A model generated the notes under the pieces. The model was given only the letters and a program-made list of their open reading frames with translations, did not search any database and had not been told where the DNA came from. Made by a program: the position numbers and the translations under genes. A stretch of DNA of 64,000 nucleotides. It comes from Ancylobacter novellus. GTDB lineage: Bacteria; Pseudomonadota; Alphaproteobacteria; Rhizobiales; Methylopilaceae. Within the stretch, counting starts at the first letter, position 1. Each line of letters begins with the position of its first letter. The stretch is taken from the NCBI GenBank assembly GCA_003241695.1, contig QFPN01000012.1, forward strand, positions 1 through 64,000. The letters run 5' to 3'. Positions 51,231 to 60,431 of this stretch are shown here, one piece after another.

Positions 51231-51321
51231 GTCATCCCCCGGCTTGTCCGGGGGATCCATGGTTCGGGTCGGGGCGCGGAGCGTCTGAGGGCTGGATGCC
51301 CCGGACAAGCCGGGGCATGAC
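51231..51321. repeat. Inverted-repeat element between ffs and dnaX
   Basis: Left arm GTCATCCCCCGGCTTGTCCG then GGGGATCCA; right arm TGGATGCCCCGGACAAGCCG then GGGCATGAC. The arms are nearly perfect inverse copies around a ~34-base GC-rich spacer, ending in GTCAT/ATGAC. It is similar in form to the elements at 5723 and 30433-30688. Confidence 0.8.
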
Positions 51322-51378
51322 GAGCTTGATCCTGCAACGTCGCTCTTCGGGCAGCCCTTCAGCGTTCGTCCGGTTCGC

Positions 51379-53166
51379 ATGACCGACGCCCCCGCGCCCT
51401 ACCGCGTCCTCGCCCGAAAATATCGGCCACAGCGCTTCGAGGACCTCATCGGCCAGAAGCCGATGGTCCGCACGCTCCGCAACGCGTTCTCGTCCGGCCG
51501 CATCGCGCAGGCTTGGATCCTCACGGGCGTGCGCGGCGTCGGCAAGACCACGACCGCCCGCATCCTCGCGCGCGCGCTCAACTACGAGACCGAGGACGGA
51601 CAGGGCGGCCCGACGGTCGACCTCTCGGTCAAGGGCGTGCACTGCGACGCCATCATGGAGTCGCGCCATGTCGACGTGGTCGAGATGGACGCCGCCTCCC
51701 ACACCGGCGTCGCCGACGTGCGCTCGATCCTCGAGACGGTGCACTACGCGCCGGTGATGGCGCGCTACAAGGTCTTCATTATCGACGAAGTCCACATGCT
51801 CTCGACGAGCGCCTTCAACGCGTTCCTGAAGACGCTCGAGGAGCCGCCGCCGCATGTGAAGTTCGTGTTCGCGACGACCGAGCTTCGAAAAGTGCCGGTC
51901 ACCGTGCTGTCGCGCTGCCAGAGTTTTTCGCTCCGCCGCGTGAAGGCCGACGAGATGACCGCCCATCTCGCCCGCATCGCCGAAGCCGAAGAGGTTTCGA
52001 TCGAGGACGAGGCTCTCGCCGTGATCGCCCGCGCCTCGGAAGGGTCGGTGCGCGACGCGCTTTCGCTGCTCGACCAGTCGATCGCGCATGGCGAGGGGCG
52101 CGTCGAGGCGGGAGCCGTGCGCGCCATGCTCGGGCTTGCGGACCGCGGCGGGATTCTCGACCTGTTCGACGCCGTGATGCGCGGCGACGCGGCGACCGCG
52201 CTCGACGGGTTCCGCGCCAGCCACGACGCCGGCGCGGAGCCCGCCGCCGTGCTCGCCGACCTCGCCGAGACCGTCCATCTCGTCACCCGCATCAAGATCG
52301 CGCCGAAGGCGGCCGATGATCCGGCGCTCTCCGAGAGCGAGCGCGTACGGGGACGCGAGTTCGCCGAAAAACTCTCGATGCGGACGTTGTCGCGCGCCTG
52401 GCAGATGCTGCTGAAGGGCGTGGCCGAGACCCAGGTCGCGGCGAAGCCCGCGCAGGCCGCCGACATGGTGCTGGTGCGCCTCGCCTACGCCGCGGACCTT
52501 CCGACGCCCGACGAGGCGCTGAAGGCGCTCGCGCGATCCGACGACGGCGGTCCGTCCGGCCCCGCGCCGTCCGGCCCGTCGGGCGGACGACCCGCGCCGG
52601 AGCCCATGGGGCCGGGACGCGCGAGCCCCGCTTTCGCGACGGCGCGCGCGCCCGAAGCCGCCCAGGCGCCGCAGGCCCTCCACGCGGCGCAGCCGCTTCA
52701 AGCCGCGCGCGCCGAGGACGCGCAGATCGTCCGGCTGCAGCGTTTCGAGGATCTCGTCGCGCTCGCGGCGAAGAACCGCGACATCCTCATGCAAGGCTGG
52801 CTGTCGCGCCATGTCAGCGTCGTGCGCTTCGAGGACGCCCGGCTCGAATTCAGGCCGGTCGCCGACGCGCCTTCCGACCTCGCCGGGACGATCGCGCGGA
52901 AGGCGCAGGAATGGACCGGCCAGCGCTGGATGGTGTCGGTCGTCTCGGGCGAAGGCGCGCCGACCTTGCACGAGCGCGCGCAGGCCGAGGAGGCCGCGCT
53001 GATGGCGGGCGTGCAGGCGCATCCGCATGTCCGCGCGATCCTCGATCGCGTTCCGGGCGCGAAGATCGTCGACGTGCGGACCCGCGTCGAGGAGACGGAG
53101 ACGCCCGAACTTGACGCCGCGGCGGTCGACGCCCTACCTCCGGCGGACGACGACGACGACCTCTGA
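51379..53166 (+). CDS. dnaX: DNA polymerase III subunit gamma/tau
   Basis: 595 residues. The clamp-loader AAA+ module has Walker A GVRGVGKTTTARIL, Walker B FIIDEVHML and sensor SRCQSF. It lacks the four cysteines of the zinc module seen in E. coli DnaX; only one Cys remains (GVHCDAI). A Pro/Gly/Ala-rich linker (about 390-435) leads to the tau-like C-terminal domain. No slippery A-run for frameshifting was noticed. It loads the beta clamp and links the polymerases. ebfC follows after 18 bases. Confidence 0.96.
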   Translation: MTDAPAPYRVLARKYRPQRFEDLIGQKPMVRTLRNAFSSGRIAQAWILTGVRGVGKTTTARILARALNYETEDGQGGPTVDLSVKGVHCDAIMESRHVDVVEMDAASHTGVADVRSILETVHYAPVMARYKVFIIDEVHMLSTSAFNAFLKTLEEPPPHVKFVFATTELRKVPVTVLSRCQSFSLRRVKADEMTAHLARIAEAEEVSIEDEALAVIARASEGSVRDALSLLDQSIAHGEGRVEAGAVRAMLGLADRGGILDLFDAVMRGDAATALDGFRASHDAGAEPAAVLADLAETVHLVTRIKIAPKAADDPALSESERVRGREFAEKLSMRTLSRAWQMLLKGVAETQVAAKPAQAADMVLVRLAYAADLPTPDEALKALARSDDGGPSGPAPSGPSGGRPAPEPMGPGRASPAFATARAPEAAQAPQALHAAQPLQAARAEDAQIVRLQRFEDLVALAAKNRDILMQGWLSRHVSVVRFEDARLEFRPVADAPSDLAGTIARKAQEWTGQRWMVSVVSGEGAPTLHERAQAEEAALMAGVQAHPHVRAILDRVPGAKIVDVRTRVEETETPELDAAAVDALPPADDDDDL

Positions 53167-53184
53167 CCCCTCCAAGGAGCTCCG

Positions 53185-53505
53185 ATGCGCGACCTCATGG
53201 GCATGATGGCGAAAGCCAAGGAGCTCCAGCAGAAGATGCAGGACGCCCAGGCCGAGCTCGACCACGTGGTCGTCGAAGGCGCGTCCGGCGGCGGCCTCGT
53301 GAAGGTGACGCTGACGGCCAAGGGCCAGCTCGTCGCGATCAAGCTCGACCCGAGCCTGCTGAAGCCCGAGGACGCCGAGATCGTCGAGGACCTGATCGTC
53401 GCCGCCCATGCCGAGGCCCGCAACAAGGCCGAGACGGCGATGCAGGAAAAGATGCAGGGCCTGACCGCGGGCCTGCCGCTGCCCCCCGGCATGAAGCTGT
53501 TCTGA
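53185..53505 (+). CDS. ebfC: YbaB/EbfC family nucleoid-associated protein
   Basis: 106 residues. MRDLMGMMAKAKELQQKMQD begins the helical hairpin, followed by the beta sheet (VVEGASGGGLVKVTL) and PEDAEIVEDLIVAAHAEA. It is a small dimeric DNA-binding protein that almost always follows dnaX, as here. The C-terminal GLPLPPGMKLF is typical. Confidence 0.95.
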   Translation: MRDLMGMMAKAKELQQKMQDAQAELDHVVVEGASGGGLVKVTLTAKGQLVAIKLDPSLLKPEDAEIVEDLIVAAHAEARNKAETAMQEKMQGLTAGLPLPPGMKLF

Positions 53506-53522
53506 TCCGCGCTCGCCGGCGG

Positions 53523-54740
53523 TCAGAAGGCTGAAAGCCCGGTCTGCGCGCGGCCGAGGATGAGCGCGTGGACGTCGTGCGCGCCCTCGTAGGTGTTCAC
53601 CGCCTCGAGGTTCTGGGCGACGCGCATCACGTGATAGTCGTCCGCGACGCCGTTGCCGCCGTGGATGTCGCGCGCCTCGCGGGCGATCGCGAGCGCCTTG
53701 CCGCAGTTGTTGCGCTTGATCAGCGAGATCGCCTCGGACGCGAGCCGTCCCTCGTCCATCAGCCGGCCGGCCCGCAAGGCGAGATGAAGCCCGAGCGCGA
53801 TCTCGGTCTGCATGTCTGCGAGCTTTTTCTGGACAAGCTGGGTTCCGGCCAGCGGCCGTCCGAACTGGACCCGGTCGAGCGCGTAGGACCGCGCCGCGCG
53901 CCAGCAGAACTCGGCCGCGCCGAGCACGCCCCACGCGATGCCGTAGCGCGCGCGGTCGAGGCAGCCGAACGGCCCCTTCAGCCCGGAGACGTTCGGCAGC
54001 AGGGCGCTGTCGGGAACCTCGACTCCCTCCATGACGATCTGGCCGGTGGGCGAGGCTCGCAGCGAGAGCTTGCCCTCGATCGCCGGCGTCGAGAGCCCGG
54101 CCATGCCGCGTTCGAGCAGGAAGCCGCGGACCGCGTCGCCATGGGCCCGCGACTTCGCCCAGACCAGCATCACGTCAGCGACCGGCGCGTTGGTGATCCA
54201 GGTCTTGGTTCCGTCGAGCCGGTAGCCGCCGTCGATCTTCTCCGCGCGGGTCCGCATGGCGGAAGGGTCGGAGCCGGCGTCGGGCTCCGTCAGGCCAAAG
54301 CAGCCGATCGCCTCTCCCGAAGCGAGCTTCGGCAGGAAGCGGCGCCGCTGCGCCTCGTCGCCATAGGCCCAAATCGGATGCATCACGAGCGAAGACTGCA
54401 CGCTCATGGCCGAGCGATAGCCCGAATCGACCCGCTCGATCTCGCGCGCCGCGAGGCCATAGGCCACGTAGCCGAGACCGGCTCCGCCATAATCGGGCGG
54501 AAGCGTCGCGCCGAGCAGGCCGAGCGCGCCCATCTCCTCCATGACCGCGCGGTCGAAGGTCTCGCGCCGATAGGCGTCCCGGATCCGTGGAAACAGCTCG
54601 TCGCCAGCGAAGGCGGCGGCCGTGTCGCGGACGGATCGCTCCTCCTCCGACAGCGCCCCGTCGAGGTCGAAGGGATCGGCCCAGTCGAAGGGGATCCGGG
54701 CGGAGCGCGGCGCTTCGTCGGCGGCGGGGAAACTGGTCAC
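53523..54740 (-). CDS. Acyl-CoA dehydrogenase, glutaryl-CoA dehydrogenase type
   Basis: 405 residues from GTG 54740, with AGGGA upstream. Family marks: YGGAGLGYVAYGLAAREIER, CFGLTEPDAGSDP, GTKTWITNAP, FGRPLAGTQLVQKKLADM and the end NTYEGAHDVHALILGRAQTG with catalytic Glu385. These match glutaryl-CoA dehydrogenase, which oxidises and decarboxylates glutaryl-CoA to crotonyl-CoA in lysine/tryptophan breakdown using FAD. No other genes of that pathway are adjacent. Long upstream extensions of the frame lack family support. Confidence 0.88.
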   Translation of the reverse strand: MTSFPAADEAPRSARIPFDWADPFDLDGALSEEERSVRDTAAAFAGDELFPRIRDAYRRETFDRAVMEEMGALGLLGATLPPDYGGAGLGYVAYGLAAREIERVDSGYRSAMSVQSSLVMHPIWAYGDEAQRRRFLPKLASGEAIGCFGLTEPDAGSDPSAMRTRAEKIDGGYRLDGTKTWITNAPVADVMLVWAKSRAHGDAVRGFLLERGMAGLSTPAIEGKLSLRASPTGQIVMEGVEVPDSALLPNVSGLKGPFGCLDRARYGIAWGVLGAAEFCWRAARSYALDRVQFGRPLAGTQLVQKKLADMQTEIALGLHLALRAGRLMDEGRLASEAISLIKRNNCGKALAIAREARDIHGGNGVADDYHVMRVAQNLEAVNTYEGAHDVHALILGRAQTGLSAF

Positions 54741-54888
54741 GATCGGGTTCCCTGTGCGGCGTCGGGCGCGGGATATCGGGCGCCGAGACGCCGCCGGAAA
54801 GCCGCCTCCCTCCCTTGCGCTCGCGCGACATGCTAGGTCGCGAAGAGCCGTATCGTCAGCCGCAGTCGCGAAAGCCCGCCCCTCCCTC

Positions 54889-56145
54889 ATGACCCGCACC
54901 GTGCTCGACGTCACGCGGCTCCTCACCCGGGCGGCCCACCCGGTCGCCACCGGCGTCGACCGCGTGGAGCTCGCTTATGCGCGCCGCATCCTGGCGCAGG
55001 CCGAGGACCGCGTCGGCTTCGCGGCGATCGTGGGACTCAGGGCGGTTCCGCTTCCCCGCGAAAACGTCGCGGGCTTCGTCGCGGCGCTCGACGCCAAATG
55101 GAGCGCCGGCGCGCGGAACGGCCGCGGGTCCGAAGAACTCGCCCGGCGGCTCGGCGGGACGTTTCCGGCGACGGCGCGCGCGGGCGCTCCCGCCGACGAC
55201 GCCGCGCGCCGCGCGCTTCGGCTGCGGATCAAGGCGCTGTCGGCGCTCGGTCGTCCCGCCGCGCAGGAGGGCGACGTCTATCTGCACGTCTCGCACGCGC
55301 GGCTCGACCGGCCGGAGCCCTTCCGGCGCCTGAAGGCCGCCGGAACGCGCCTGGTCGTTCTCGTCCACGACCTCATCCCGATCTTCTTTCCGGAATACGG
55401 CCGGCCCCGCGAGGACGCGCGGCACCGCCGCCGCATGACGACGGCGCTCGAAAACGCCGGGACGCTGATCGCCAACTCGCAGGCGACGGCGCGCGATCTC
55501 GCGGCGTTCGCCGCGGAGACGGGGCTTCCGCTGCCGTCGATCGTCGTCGCGCCGCTCGGAATCGAAGACGGGTTCCGCGCCGACGTCCCGGCTCTCGCGG
55601 CGCCGAAGCCCTACTTCGTCATTCTCGGCACCATCGAGCCGCGCAAGAATCATCTCCTCGCGCTTCATGTCTGGCGTCGTCTCGCCGCCCGGCTCGGCTC
55701 GGTGACGCCGACGCTCGTGATCGTCGGCCGGCGCGGCTGGGAGAACGAGATGGTGGTCGACCTGCTCGAGCGCGCGCCGGGCGTCCAGTCCCACGTGATC
55801 GAGGTCAACGACCTGCCGGACGCGGCGCTTCTCGCTCTCGTCAAAGGCGCGCGCGCGTTGCTGTTTCCGAGCTTCGCCGAAGGCTACGGCCTGCCGCTCG
55901 CCGAAGCGCTCGCGCTGCGCGCCCCTGTTCTCGCGAGCGACCTCGGCGCGTTCCGGGAGATCGCTGGCGACCGCGTCGCGTTTCTCGACCCGCTCGACGG
56001 CCCCGCATGGGAGGCGGCGGTTCTCGACTACGCGGCGGACGGATCGCCCCGGCGGGCCGCGGCGATCGCGAAAGCGGGTGATTTCCGCGCCCCGAGCTGG
56101 GACGACCATTTCACGATCGTCCGCGAGGCGACCCGCCTTCTCTGA
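54889..56145 (+). CDS. Glycosyltransferase, GT4 family
   Basis: 418 residues from ATG 54889. The C-terminal GT-B nucleotide-sugar domain shows ILGTIEPRKNHLLALHVW and the acidic motif FPSFAEGYGLPLAEALALRA (EX7E). The N-terminal half has VLVHDLIPIFFPEY, seen in mannosyl-/rhamnosyl-type transferases of surface polysaccharides. The capsule-export-like genes directly downstream (convergent) suggest a role in exopolysaccharide or capsule assembly. The donor sugar is unknown. Confidence 0.88.
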   Translation: MTRTVLDVTRLLTRAAHPVATGVDRVELAYARRILAQAEDRVGFAAIVGLRAVPLPRENVAGFVAALDAKWSAGARNGRGSEELARRLGGTFPATARAGAPADDAARRALRLRIKALSALGRPAAQEGDVYLHVSHARLDRPEPFRRLKAAGTRLVVLVHDLIPIFFPEYGRPREDARHRRRMTTALENAGTLIANSQATARDLAAFAAETGLPLPSIVVAPLGIEDGFRADVPALAAPKPYFVILGTIEPRKNHLLALHVWRRLAARLGSVTPTLVIVGRRGWENEMVVDLLERAPGVQSHVIEVNDLPDAALLALVKGARALLFPSFAEGYGLPLAEALALRAPVLASDLGAFREIAGDRVAFLDPLDGPAWEAAVLDYAADGSPRRAAAIAKAGDFRAPSWDDHFTIVREATRLL

Positions 56146-56187
56146 AGGCCCGTGGCGGCAGGACGGAGGCGGGGGCCGCCGCCGTCC

Positions 56188-57696
56188 TCAGGCCGTGTGG
56201 TCGCGGATGCCGTAGAAGATCAGGACGCCGACCGCCCATGCAAGCGCCGAACTGAGCAGCACGAGCAGCACCATCTGAAGACGGGCCGGATAGAGCGAGT
56301 CCTCGGGCAGATGCGGCTCGACGTAGGTCGCGAGATAGCGGGTCTGCTGCTCGGCGCGGACGCGCGCCGACTCGACCGCGGTCGCCGCCGCCTCATAGGC
56401 GCGCTGCGCGAAGTCACGCTCGGTCTGCAGCGCCTCGAACTCGCTGAGCGAGGCCGACATCAGGCCCTTCTTCTTCTGGTCGTCGAGCACCGAGCCGATC
56501 TTGGCCTTCTCCTGCTCGATCTGCGAACGCAGCGCGTCGGCAGTCTGGCGCAGCACCCGGATCGACGGCGCGTCCTTGCTGAGGAACGCCGTCCGTCCCG
56601 CGATGTCCGCCTCCTGCGTGGCGAGCTGCTGCTCGAGGCCCGCGATCAGCGTGCTCTTGGCCGTCGCGGCGGTCATGGGATCGGTCTGGCCCATGCGGTC
56701 GCGATAGTCCTGAACGGCCTTGCGGGCGAACTTCAGGCGGAGTTCGGCGCGCGACATCTCCTGCTTGGCGAGCGCGATGGCGTCCTCGCGCGAGCGCTCG
56801 GAGAGCTTGTTGACGAGCTTTTCGCTTTCGCGAACGGTCTCCCTCGCGATCTTCAGCGAGTCTTCGGGCGTGAAGGCCCGGACGGTCAAGGTGATGGTTC
56901 CGGCGACCGGATCGAAATAGATCCATGCGACAGAATTCCAGAAGGTTGTGAGGTGCTCGATCGTATCTTCGAAGTCGTAGGGTCTGTATTTCGCGATGAA
57001 GTCGGCCTTGTCGTTCGTATAGACCGAACGGAGATCGACCGAGCGCTGCAGGTTGCCGACGATTTGCGAACTCAGGATGAACTGGGAGACGATATAGCTG
57101 TCGCTGATCGTGCCTGAACTGTCCATGCTGAGGCCGGTGAGCGCGCTCAGCGCGTCGCTCGGGCTGGGCGCGGCATCCGGCCCACGCACGGCGAAACGCG
57201 CCTCGGCGACGTACTGGGGAGCGGCGATAAGCCCGTAATAGAGGGTCGCAAGCGCCGTCGGCAGCGCGATCGCGAGCATCGCCGAAATCTTGATGTAGTT
57301 TTTCTTGCCTTTGGCGATCCCGACCTGAGCCGAGCGCACCGGGGCGGGCGCCGTGGTCTCCGGGGCGGGCTCGCGACGCACGGGAGCGTCCCTGCGCGGC
57401 AGCGGCACGACCGTATTGGCCGGCTGGGGGACGTGATCCTCGGGCTGGGCGATCGTTGACTGCTGCGACTCGGTCTCGGCGGCGGCCCGGGCGGCCGCCG
57501 CGGCCTCGGCGGCGCGCTGCATTCGACGCATCCCCCGCCCCCGAACAGGCTCTTCGTTGACGATGGAAGCCGCCGGCTCAGGCGGACTTTCCGACGTCCG
57601 TCCGGGTGCGGCTTCAGCCAAGGTTCTGAGGATCGATCTCGCCCGAGCGCCGAGCGGCACGTCGGCGCCGATCGGCTTTGCGCGATTTTCGGTCAT
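56188..57696 (-). CDS. Capsule polysaccharide export inner-membrane protein (KpsE/RkpR type)
   Basis: 502 residues from ATG 57696. A disordered, Ala/Pro/Arg-rich cytoplasmic N-terminus (about 1-130) leads to TM1 (about 138-160), a long periplasmic coiled-coil region (about 230-440, with GLEQQLATQEADI and LRSQIEQEKAKIG) and TM2 (about 472-495). This is the polysaccharide co-polymerase/export layout of KpsE. It should span the periplasm with an outer-membrane KpsD-like partner not in the window. Its start lies inside the ATPase-like gene (83-base overlap). Confidence 0.85.
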   Translation of the reverse strand: MTENRAKPIGADVPLGARARSILRTLAEAAPGRTSESPPEPAASIVNEEPVRGRGMRRMQRAAEAAAAARAAAETESQQSTIAQPEDHVPQPANTVVPLPRRDAPVRREPAPETTAPAPVRSAQVGIAKGKKNYIKISAMLAIALPTALATLYYGLIAAPQYVAEARFAVRGPDAAPSPSDALSALTGLSMDSSGTISDSYIVSQFILSSQIVGNLQRSVDLRSVYTNDKADFIAKYRPYDFEDTIEHLTTFWNSVAWIYFDPVAGTITLTVRAFTPEDSLKIARETVRESEKLVNKLSERSREDAIALAKQEMSRAELRLKFARKAVQDYRDRMGQTDPMTAATAKSTLIAGLEQQLATQEADIAGRTAFLSKDAPSIRVLRQTADALRSQIEQEKAKIGSVLDDQKKKGLMSASLSEFEALQTERDFAQRAYEAAATAVESARVRAEQQTRYLATYVEPHLPEDSLYPARLQMVLLVLLSSALAWAVGVLIFYGIRDHTA

Positions 57697-58363
57697 TTTG
57701 CTTGCCGGCCTCGGTTCCGTACGCCTGTTGGAAGGCGTCCACAGCTTCCGCAAAAGTACTATAGAACGTCAGGGTTCCTTGGTCGAGGAGCAATCCCGCA
57801 TCGCAAAAACCTTCCAGGGTCTCGGGTTTTGTCGTCGACCAGATCACCGATGCTCGACTGAAGCGATCGGCGACTGCGGCCTCGACCGCCGCAGCTGTTT
57901 CGGCGGGCGGTCGAGGAAGCTTTTCATCGACGAAATACCAGTCGAACTGCAAAGCGAGCGTCAGCCCCAGCGCCAAGGCCCTTCGATCAGGACCCGTGTA
58001 CTGGGTCATCAGCTTGCCGCGCACAGCCCTCACGCCGCTGAGGCTCACCGCGATGGCGGCCATGTCGTCGGCGTTGACGCCGTATACCTGCGCAAGAAAA
58101 TTGGCGTTCTGGACGAGTGTCGCCTTCATTTCGAGGAAGCGAGCAAAGTCCAACGGCCAGCACGGCGCGCCCGTCCTGCGGATCACGCCACGATCAGGCT
58201 CGTCGATGCCCGCGAGCAAACGGATCGCCGCCGAATTCTGCGCGCTATCCGGCCCGAGCAACGCGATGCGGCGCCCCGACGGAAAGGACAGGGTCGTCCC
58301 CGCGAGCAGCCACGCATCTTTCTGAGAGCCGCCGGCCTTCCAGACGTCGCGCAACTCAAACAC
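57614..58363 (-). CDS. Degenerate ABC ATPase-like protein (KpsT-related)
   Basis: 249 residues. The fold and order resemble KpsT: FELRDVWKAGGS, LLGPDSAQNSAAIRLLAGID in place of Walker A, LMTQYTGPDRRALALGLTLA in place of the signature, and FDWYFVDEKLP matching Walker B with its Glu. The P-loop Gly-Lys-Ser/Thr is missing (residues 37-44), so ATP hydrolysis is doubtful. The C-terminal tail is basic (RKSRKADRRRRAARR) and overlaps the KpsE-like gene by 83 bases. It may be a non-catalytic partner in polysaccharide export. Confidence 0.75.
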   Translation of the reverse strand: MFELRDVWKAGGSQKDAWLLAGTTLSFPSGRRIALLGPDSAQNSAAIRLLAGIDEPDRGVIRRTGAPCWPLDFARFLEMKATLVQNANFLAQVYGVNADDMAAIAVSLSGVRAVRGKLMTQYTGPDRRALALGLTLALQFDWYFVDEKLPRPPAETAAAVEAAVADRFSRASVIWSTTKPETLEGFCDAGLLLDQGTLTFYSTFAEAVDAFQQAYGTEAGKQNDRKSRKADRRRRAARRSGEIDPQNLG

Positions 58364-58571
58364 CGGAAACGCTCCGGCGATGTTCCGACGTCGACGGCCA
58401 AGGGAACGGCCAAAGAAAAAGCGGATCGAGATTCAAAAGGCGCATTCGCCCCCGGCTTCAGAACGACCGCGCTTAAATACGGCGCAGCAGGCGAAATCGT
58501 GTCCCCTTCCACCCAATCATGCGCCATTCGGCGTCGGGGTCAATCACGCAGCCGCGAGGGGCGCGCATTCG

Positions 58572-58961
58572 TCACGCGCTGAGGCGGGCCTCGCCGCCCG
58601 CGGCGAGCGCGTCCGCGACGGCGCTGCGAATCTGGGCAAGCGAGAAGGGCTTGGTCACCACGTCGTGGATCAGGGCGTCGAGTCCGGTCGCGCGCTCCCG
58701 CTGGTCGGCGTAGCCGGTCATAAGCAGAATCGTGAGGTCCGGATAGTCGCGCGCCGCGGACAGGGCCAGCGCGATCCCGTCCATCATCGGCATCCGGATG
58801 TCGGTCAGCAGCAGCTCGAAGGCGCCGCGCGCGGCCGCCAGCCTGTCGCACGCCTCCGCGCCGTCGCAGGCGAGCACCACGTCATGACCGTCCATCTCGA
58901 GCGCGCGCTTCACGAAGGCGCGGACCGCGTCCTCATCGTCGGTCAACAGAATGCGCGCCAT
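58572..58961 (-). CDS. cpdR: CpdR-type single-domain response regulator
   Basis: 129 residues, receiver domain only. Acidic pocket TDDED at 7-11, phospho-acceptor Asp54 in LLTDIRMP, Thr in LLMTGYADQRERA and Lys in VTKPFSLAQI. The block DGIALALSAARDYPDLTILL and the following GYADQRERATGLDALIHDVV closely match CpdR. Unphosphorylated CpdR primes ClpXP for degrading CtrA-linked cell-cycle substrates. It follows hpt (15-base gap), an order I recall from other Hyphomicrobiales. Confidence 0.9.
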   Translation of the reverse strand: MARILLTDDEDAVRAFVKRALEMDGHDVVLACDGAEACDRLAAARGAFELLLTDIRMPMMDGIALALSAARDYPDLTILLMTGYADQRERATGLDALIHDVVTKPFSLAQIRSAVADALAAGGEARLSA

Positions 58962-58976
58962 TTACGGCCTCCTTTC

Positions 58977-59525
58977 TCAGTCGGTCGCCTCGTCGCCCTC
59001 GACCTCGATCACGCCGACGAAGGGCAGCTCCCGATACGCATGGGCGACGTCCATGCCGTAACCTACGACGAACAGATCGGGGCAGCGAAAGCCGACCAGA
59101 TCCGCGTCGATGCGAACCGCCCGCTTGTTGGGCTTCTCGAGCAGCACGCAGGTCAGCACCCGCCGCGCCCCGCGCGCCGCCATCAGATCCTTGGCGAAGG
59201 CGAGCGTCCGTCCCGATTCGAGAATGTCGTCCACGAGCAGTACGTCACGGCCTGCGACCTCGCTGTCGATGTCGTGGACGATCCTCACCGAACCGCTCGA
59301 CACGGTGGCGTCCAGATAGCTCGACAGCGAGATGAACTCGACCTCAGGCGACAGATTCGCGGCGTAGAGCGAGCGGATGAGGTCCGCGGCGAACACGAAG
59401 GACCCCTTCAGCACCGCGACGACGAGCAGCCGCTCCGTGCCGAGCGCGGCGATCTCGGCCGCGATCTCCCCGTTACGGGCGGCGATCGCTTCGGCTGAGA
59501 ACAGGACGTTGACGCGGCGGCCCAT
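58977..59525 (-). CDS. hpt: Hypoxanthine phosphoribosyltransferase
   Basis: 182 residues. The PRPP-binding motif is VLLVDDILESGRTLAFA, the flexible loop SLSSYLDATVSSGSV and the base-binding region FRCPDLFVVGYGMD, all of the Hpt type. It salvages hypoxanthine (and guanine) to IMP/GMP in the cytoplasm. The ESG in place of the common DTG in the motif is mild variation. Probably in one transcript with cpdR. Confidence 0.93.
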   Translation of the reverse strand: MGRRVNVLFSAEAIAARNGEIAAEIAALGTERLLVVAVLKGSFVFAADLIRSLYAANLSPEVEFISLSSYLDATVSSGSVRIVHDIDSEVAGRDVLLVDDILESGRTLAFAKDLMAARGARRVLTCVLLEKPNKRAVRIDADLVGFRCPDLFVVGYGMDVAHAYRELPFVGVIEVEGDEATD

Positions 59526-59544
59526 GGGGTCTCCTGAGGATGCG

Positions 59545-60351
59545 TTATCGAACGGCGGACGCCAGCAGGTCCCGCTGCGCGAGGAAGCGCACCTTTATCG
59601 CCTGGCCTTCCGCAGGGGGAGAGGCGAGACGGGCGCGAAACGCCGCCGTCTCGCCCGGTCCGAGCCGGGAGCGGGCGGCGATCGTGGTCCATGCGTAGAT
59701 TTCGCGGTCTCCGGACGCAGTCACGGCAAGGCGCAGGCGCGGAACCTCAAGTTCGGTCCCCGATACGTTCTCGACCTCTCCCGTGACCAGCAACAACGGC
59801 GAGCCGTCGGCGATCTCCTCCACCGAGCGTACGTCGCGGATCGCAAGCCCGCGAACGTTCACCGGCAGACCGATCGCGGCGTAGAGCGATGCGAGCGAAG
59901 GCGCGACTCCAACGATGGCGGTCCTTTCGCCGAGGAGAAATCCGAAGACGGCGATCCCGGCTGCGACGAACGCAGCCGCCGGCCGAAGTCTCGGCCCCTT
60001 CGCGGGCGCCGAAGACCGCGCCGGGATGGACGAGCCCGCTTTGGCCGGACGCTCGAACAAGCTGCGGCGCGGCCTCCTGACCTTCTTCGGCGCCGGTTCG
60101 TTCCGGAACGTCTCGTCGTTTTTGTGGTCCGCCCGCTCGATCGCTTCGAGTTCGCCGGCGTCGTCGAGACCAAGGATTGGCGCCGGCAGCGGCGGCCGCT
60201 CGTCTTCTTGCGCGACGTCGATCGCCGCCACGTCTTCGACGAGCGCGCGCCACTCCGTCCGGCAACGCGCGCAACGGACCTGCCGGCCGGGACCCAGGCT
60301 TTCGGCCCGCACCCGATAGTTCGCGCCGCAGGAAGGGCAGGTGATCTGCAT
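59545..60351 (-). CDS. Zinc-ribbon membrane protein (MJ0042-type)
   Basis: 268 residues. The N-terminal zinc ribbon CPSC...CARC (residues 5-32, MJ0042 type) is followed by an acidic/basic linker, one membrane helix (about 125-145) and a C-terminal domain of ~110 residues (LLLVTGEVENVSGTELEVPR), which resembles DUF3426. The ribbon is cytoplasmic and the C-terminal domain periplasmic. Its function is unknown. It is divergent from ftsE, with a CtrA box between them. Confidence 0.85.
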   Translation of the reverse strand: MQITCPSCGANYRVRAESLGPGRQVRCARCRTEWRALVEDVAAIDVAQEDERPPLPAPILGLDDAGELEAIERADHKNDETFRNEPAPKKVRRPRRSLFERPAKAGSSIPARSSAPAKGPRLRPAAAFVAAGIAVFGFLLGERTAIVGVAPSLASLYAAIGLPVNVRGLAIRDVRSVEEIADGSPLLLVTGEVENVSGTELEVPRLRLAVTASGDREIYAWTTIAARSRLGPGETAAFRARLASPPAEGQAIKVRFLAQRDLLASAVR

Positions 60352-60431
60352 CGTGGCTCAAATCGGGTCGGACGCGCGCGCGGCGAAAGCCGCCCGCAGG
60401 CGAAAGCATCGACGACCTCGCCACTTTATCG

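Noticed and set aside
57614..58363. Frameshifted ABC ATPase
   Set aside because: The frame is continuous over 249 codons and retains Walker B; the missing P-loop is due to substitutions, so I call it a degenerate but intact gene, not a pseudogene.
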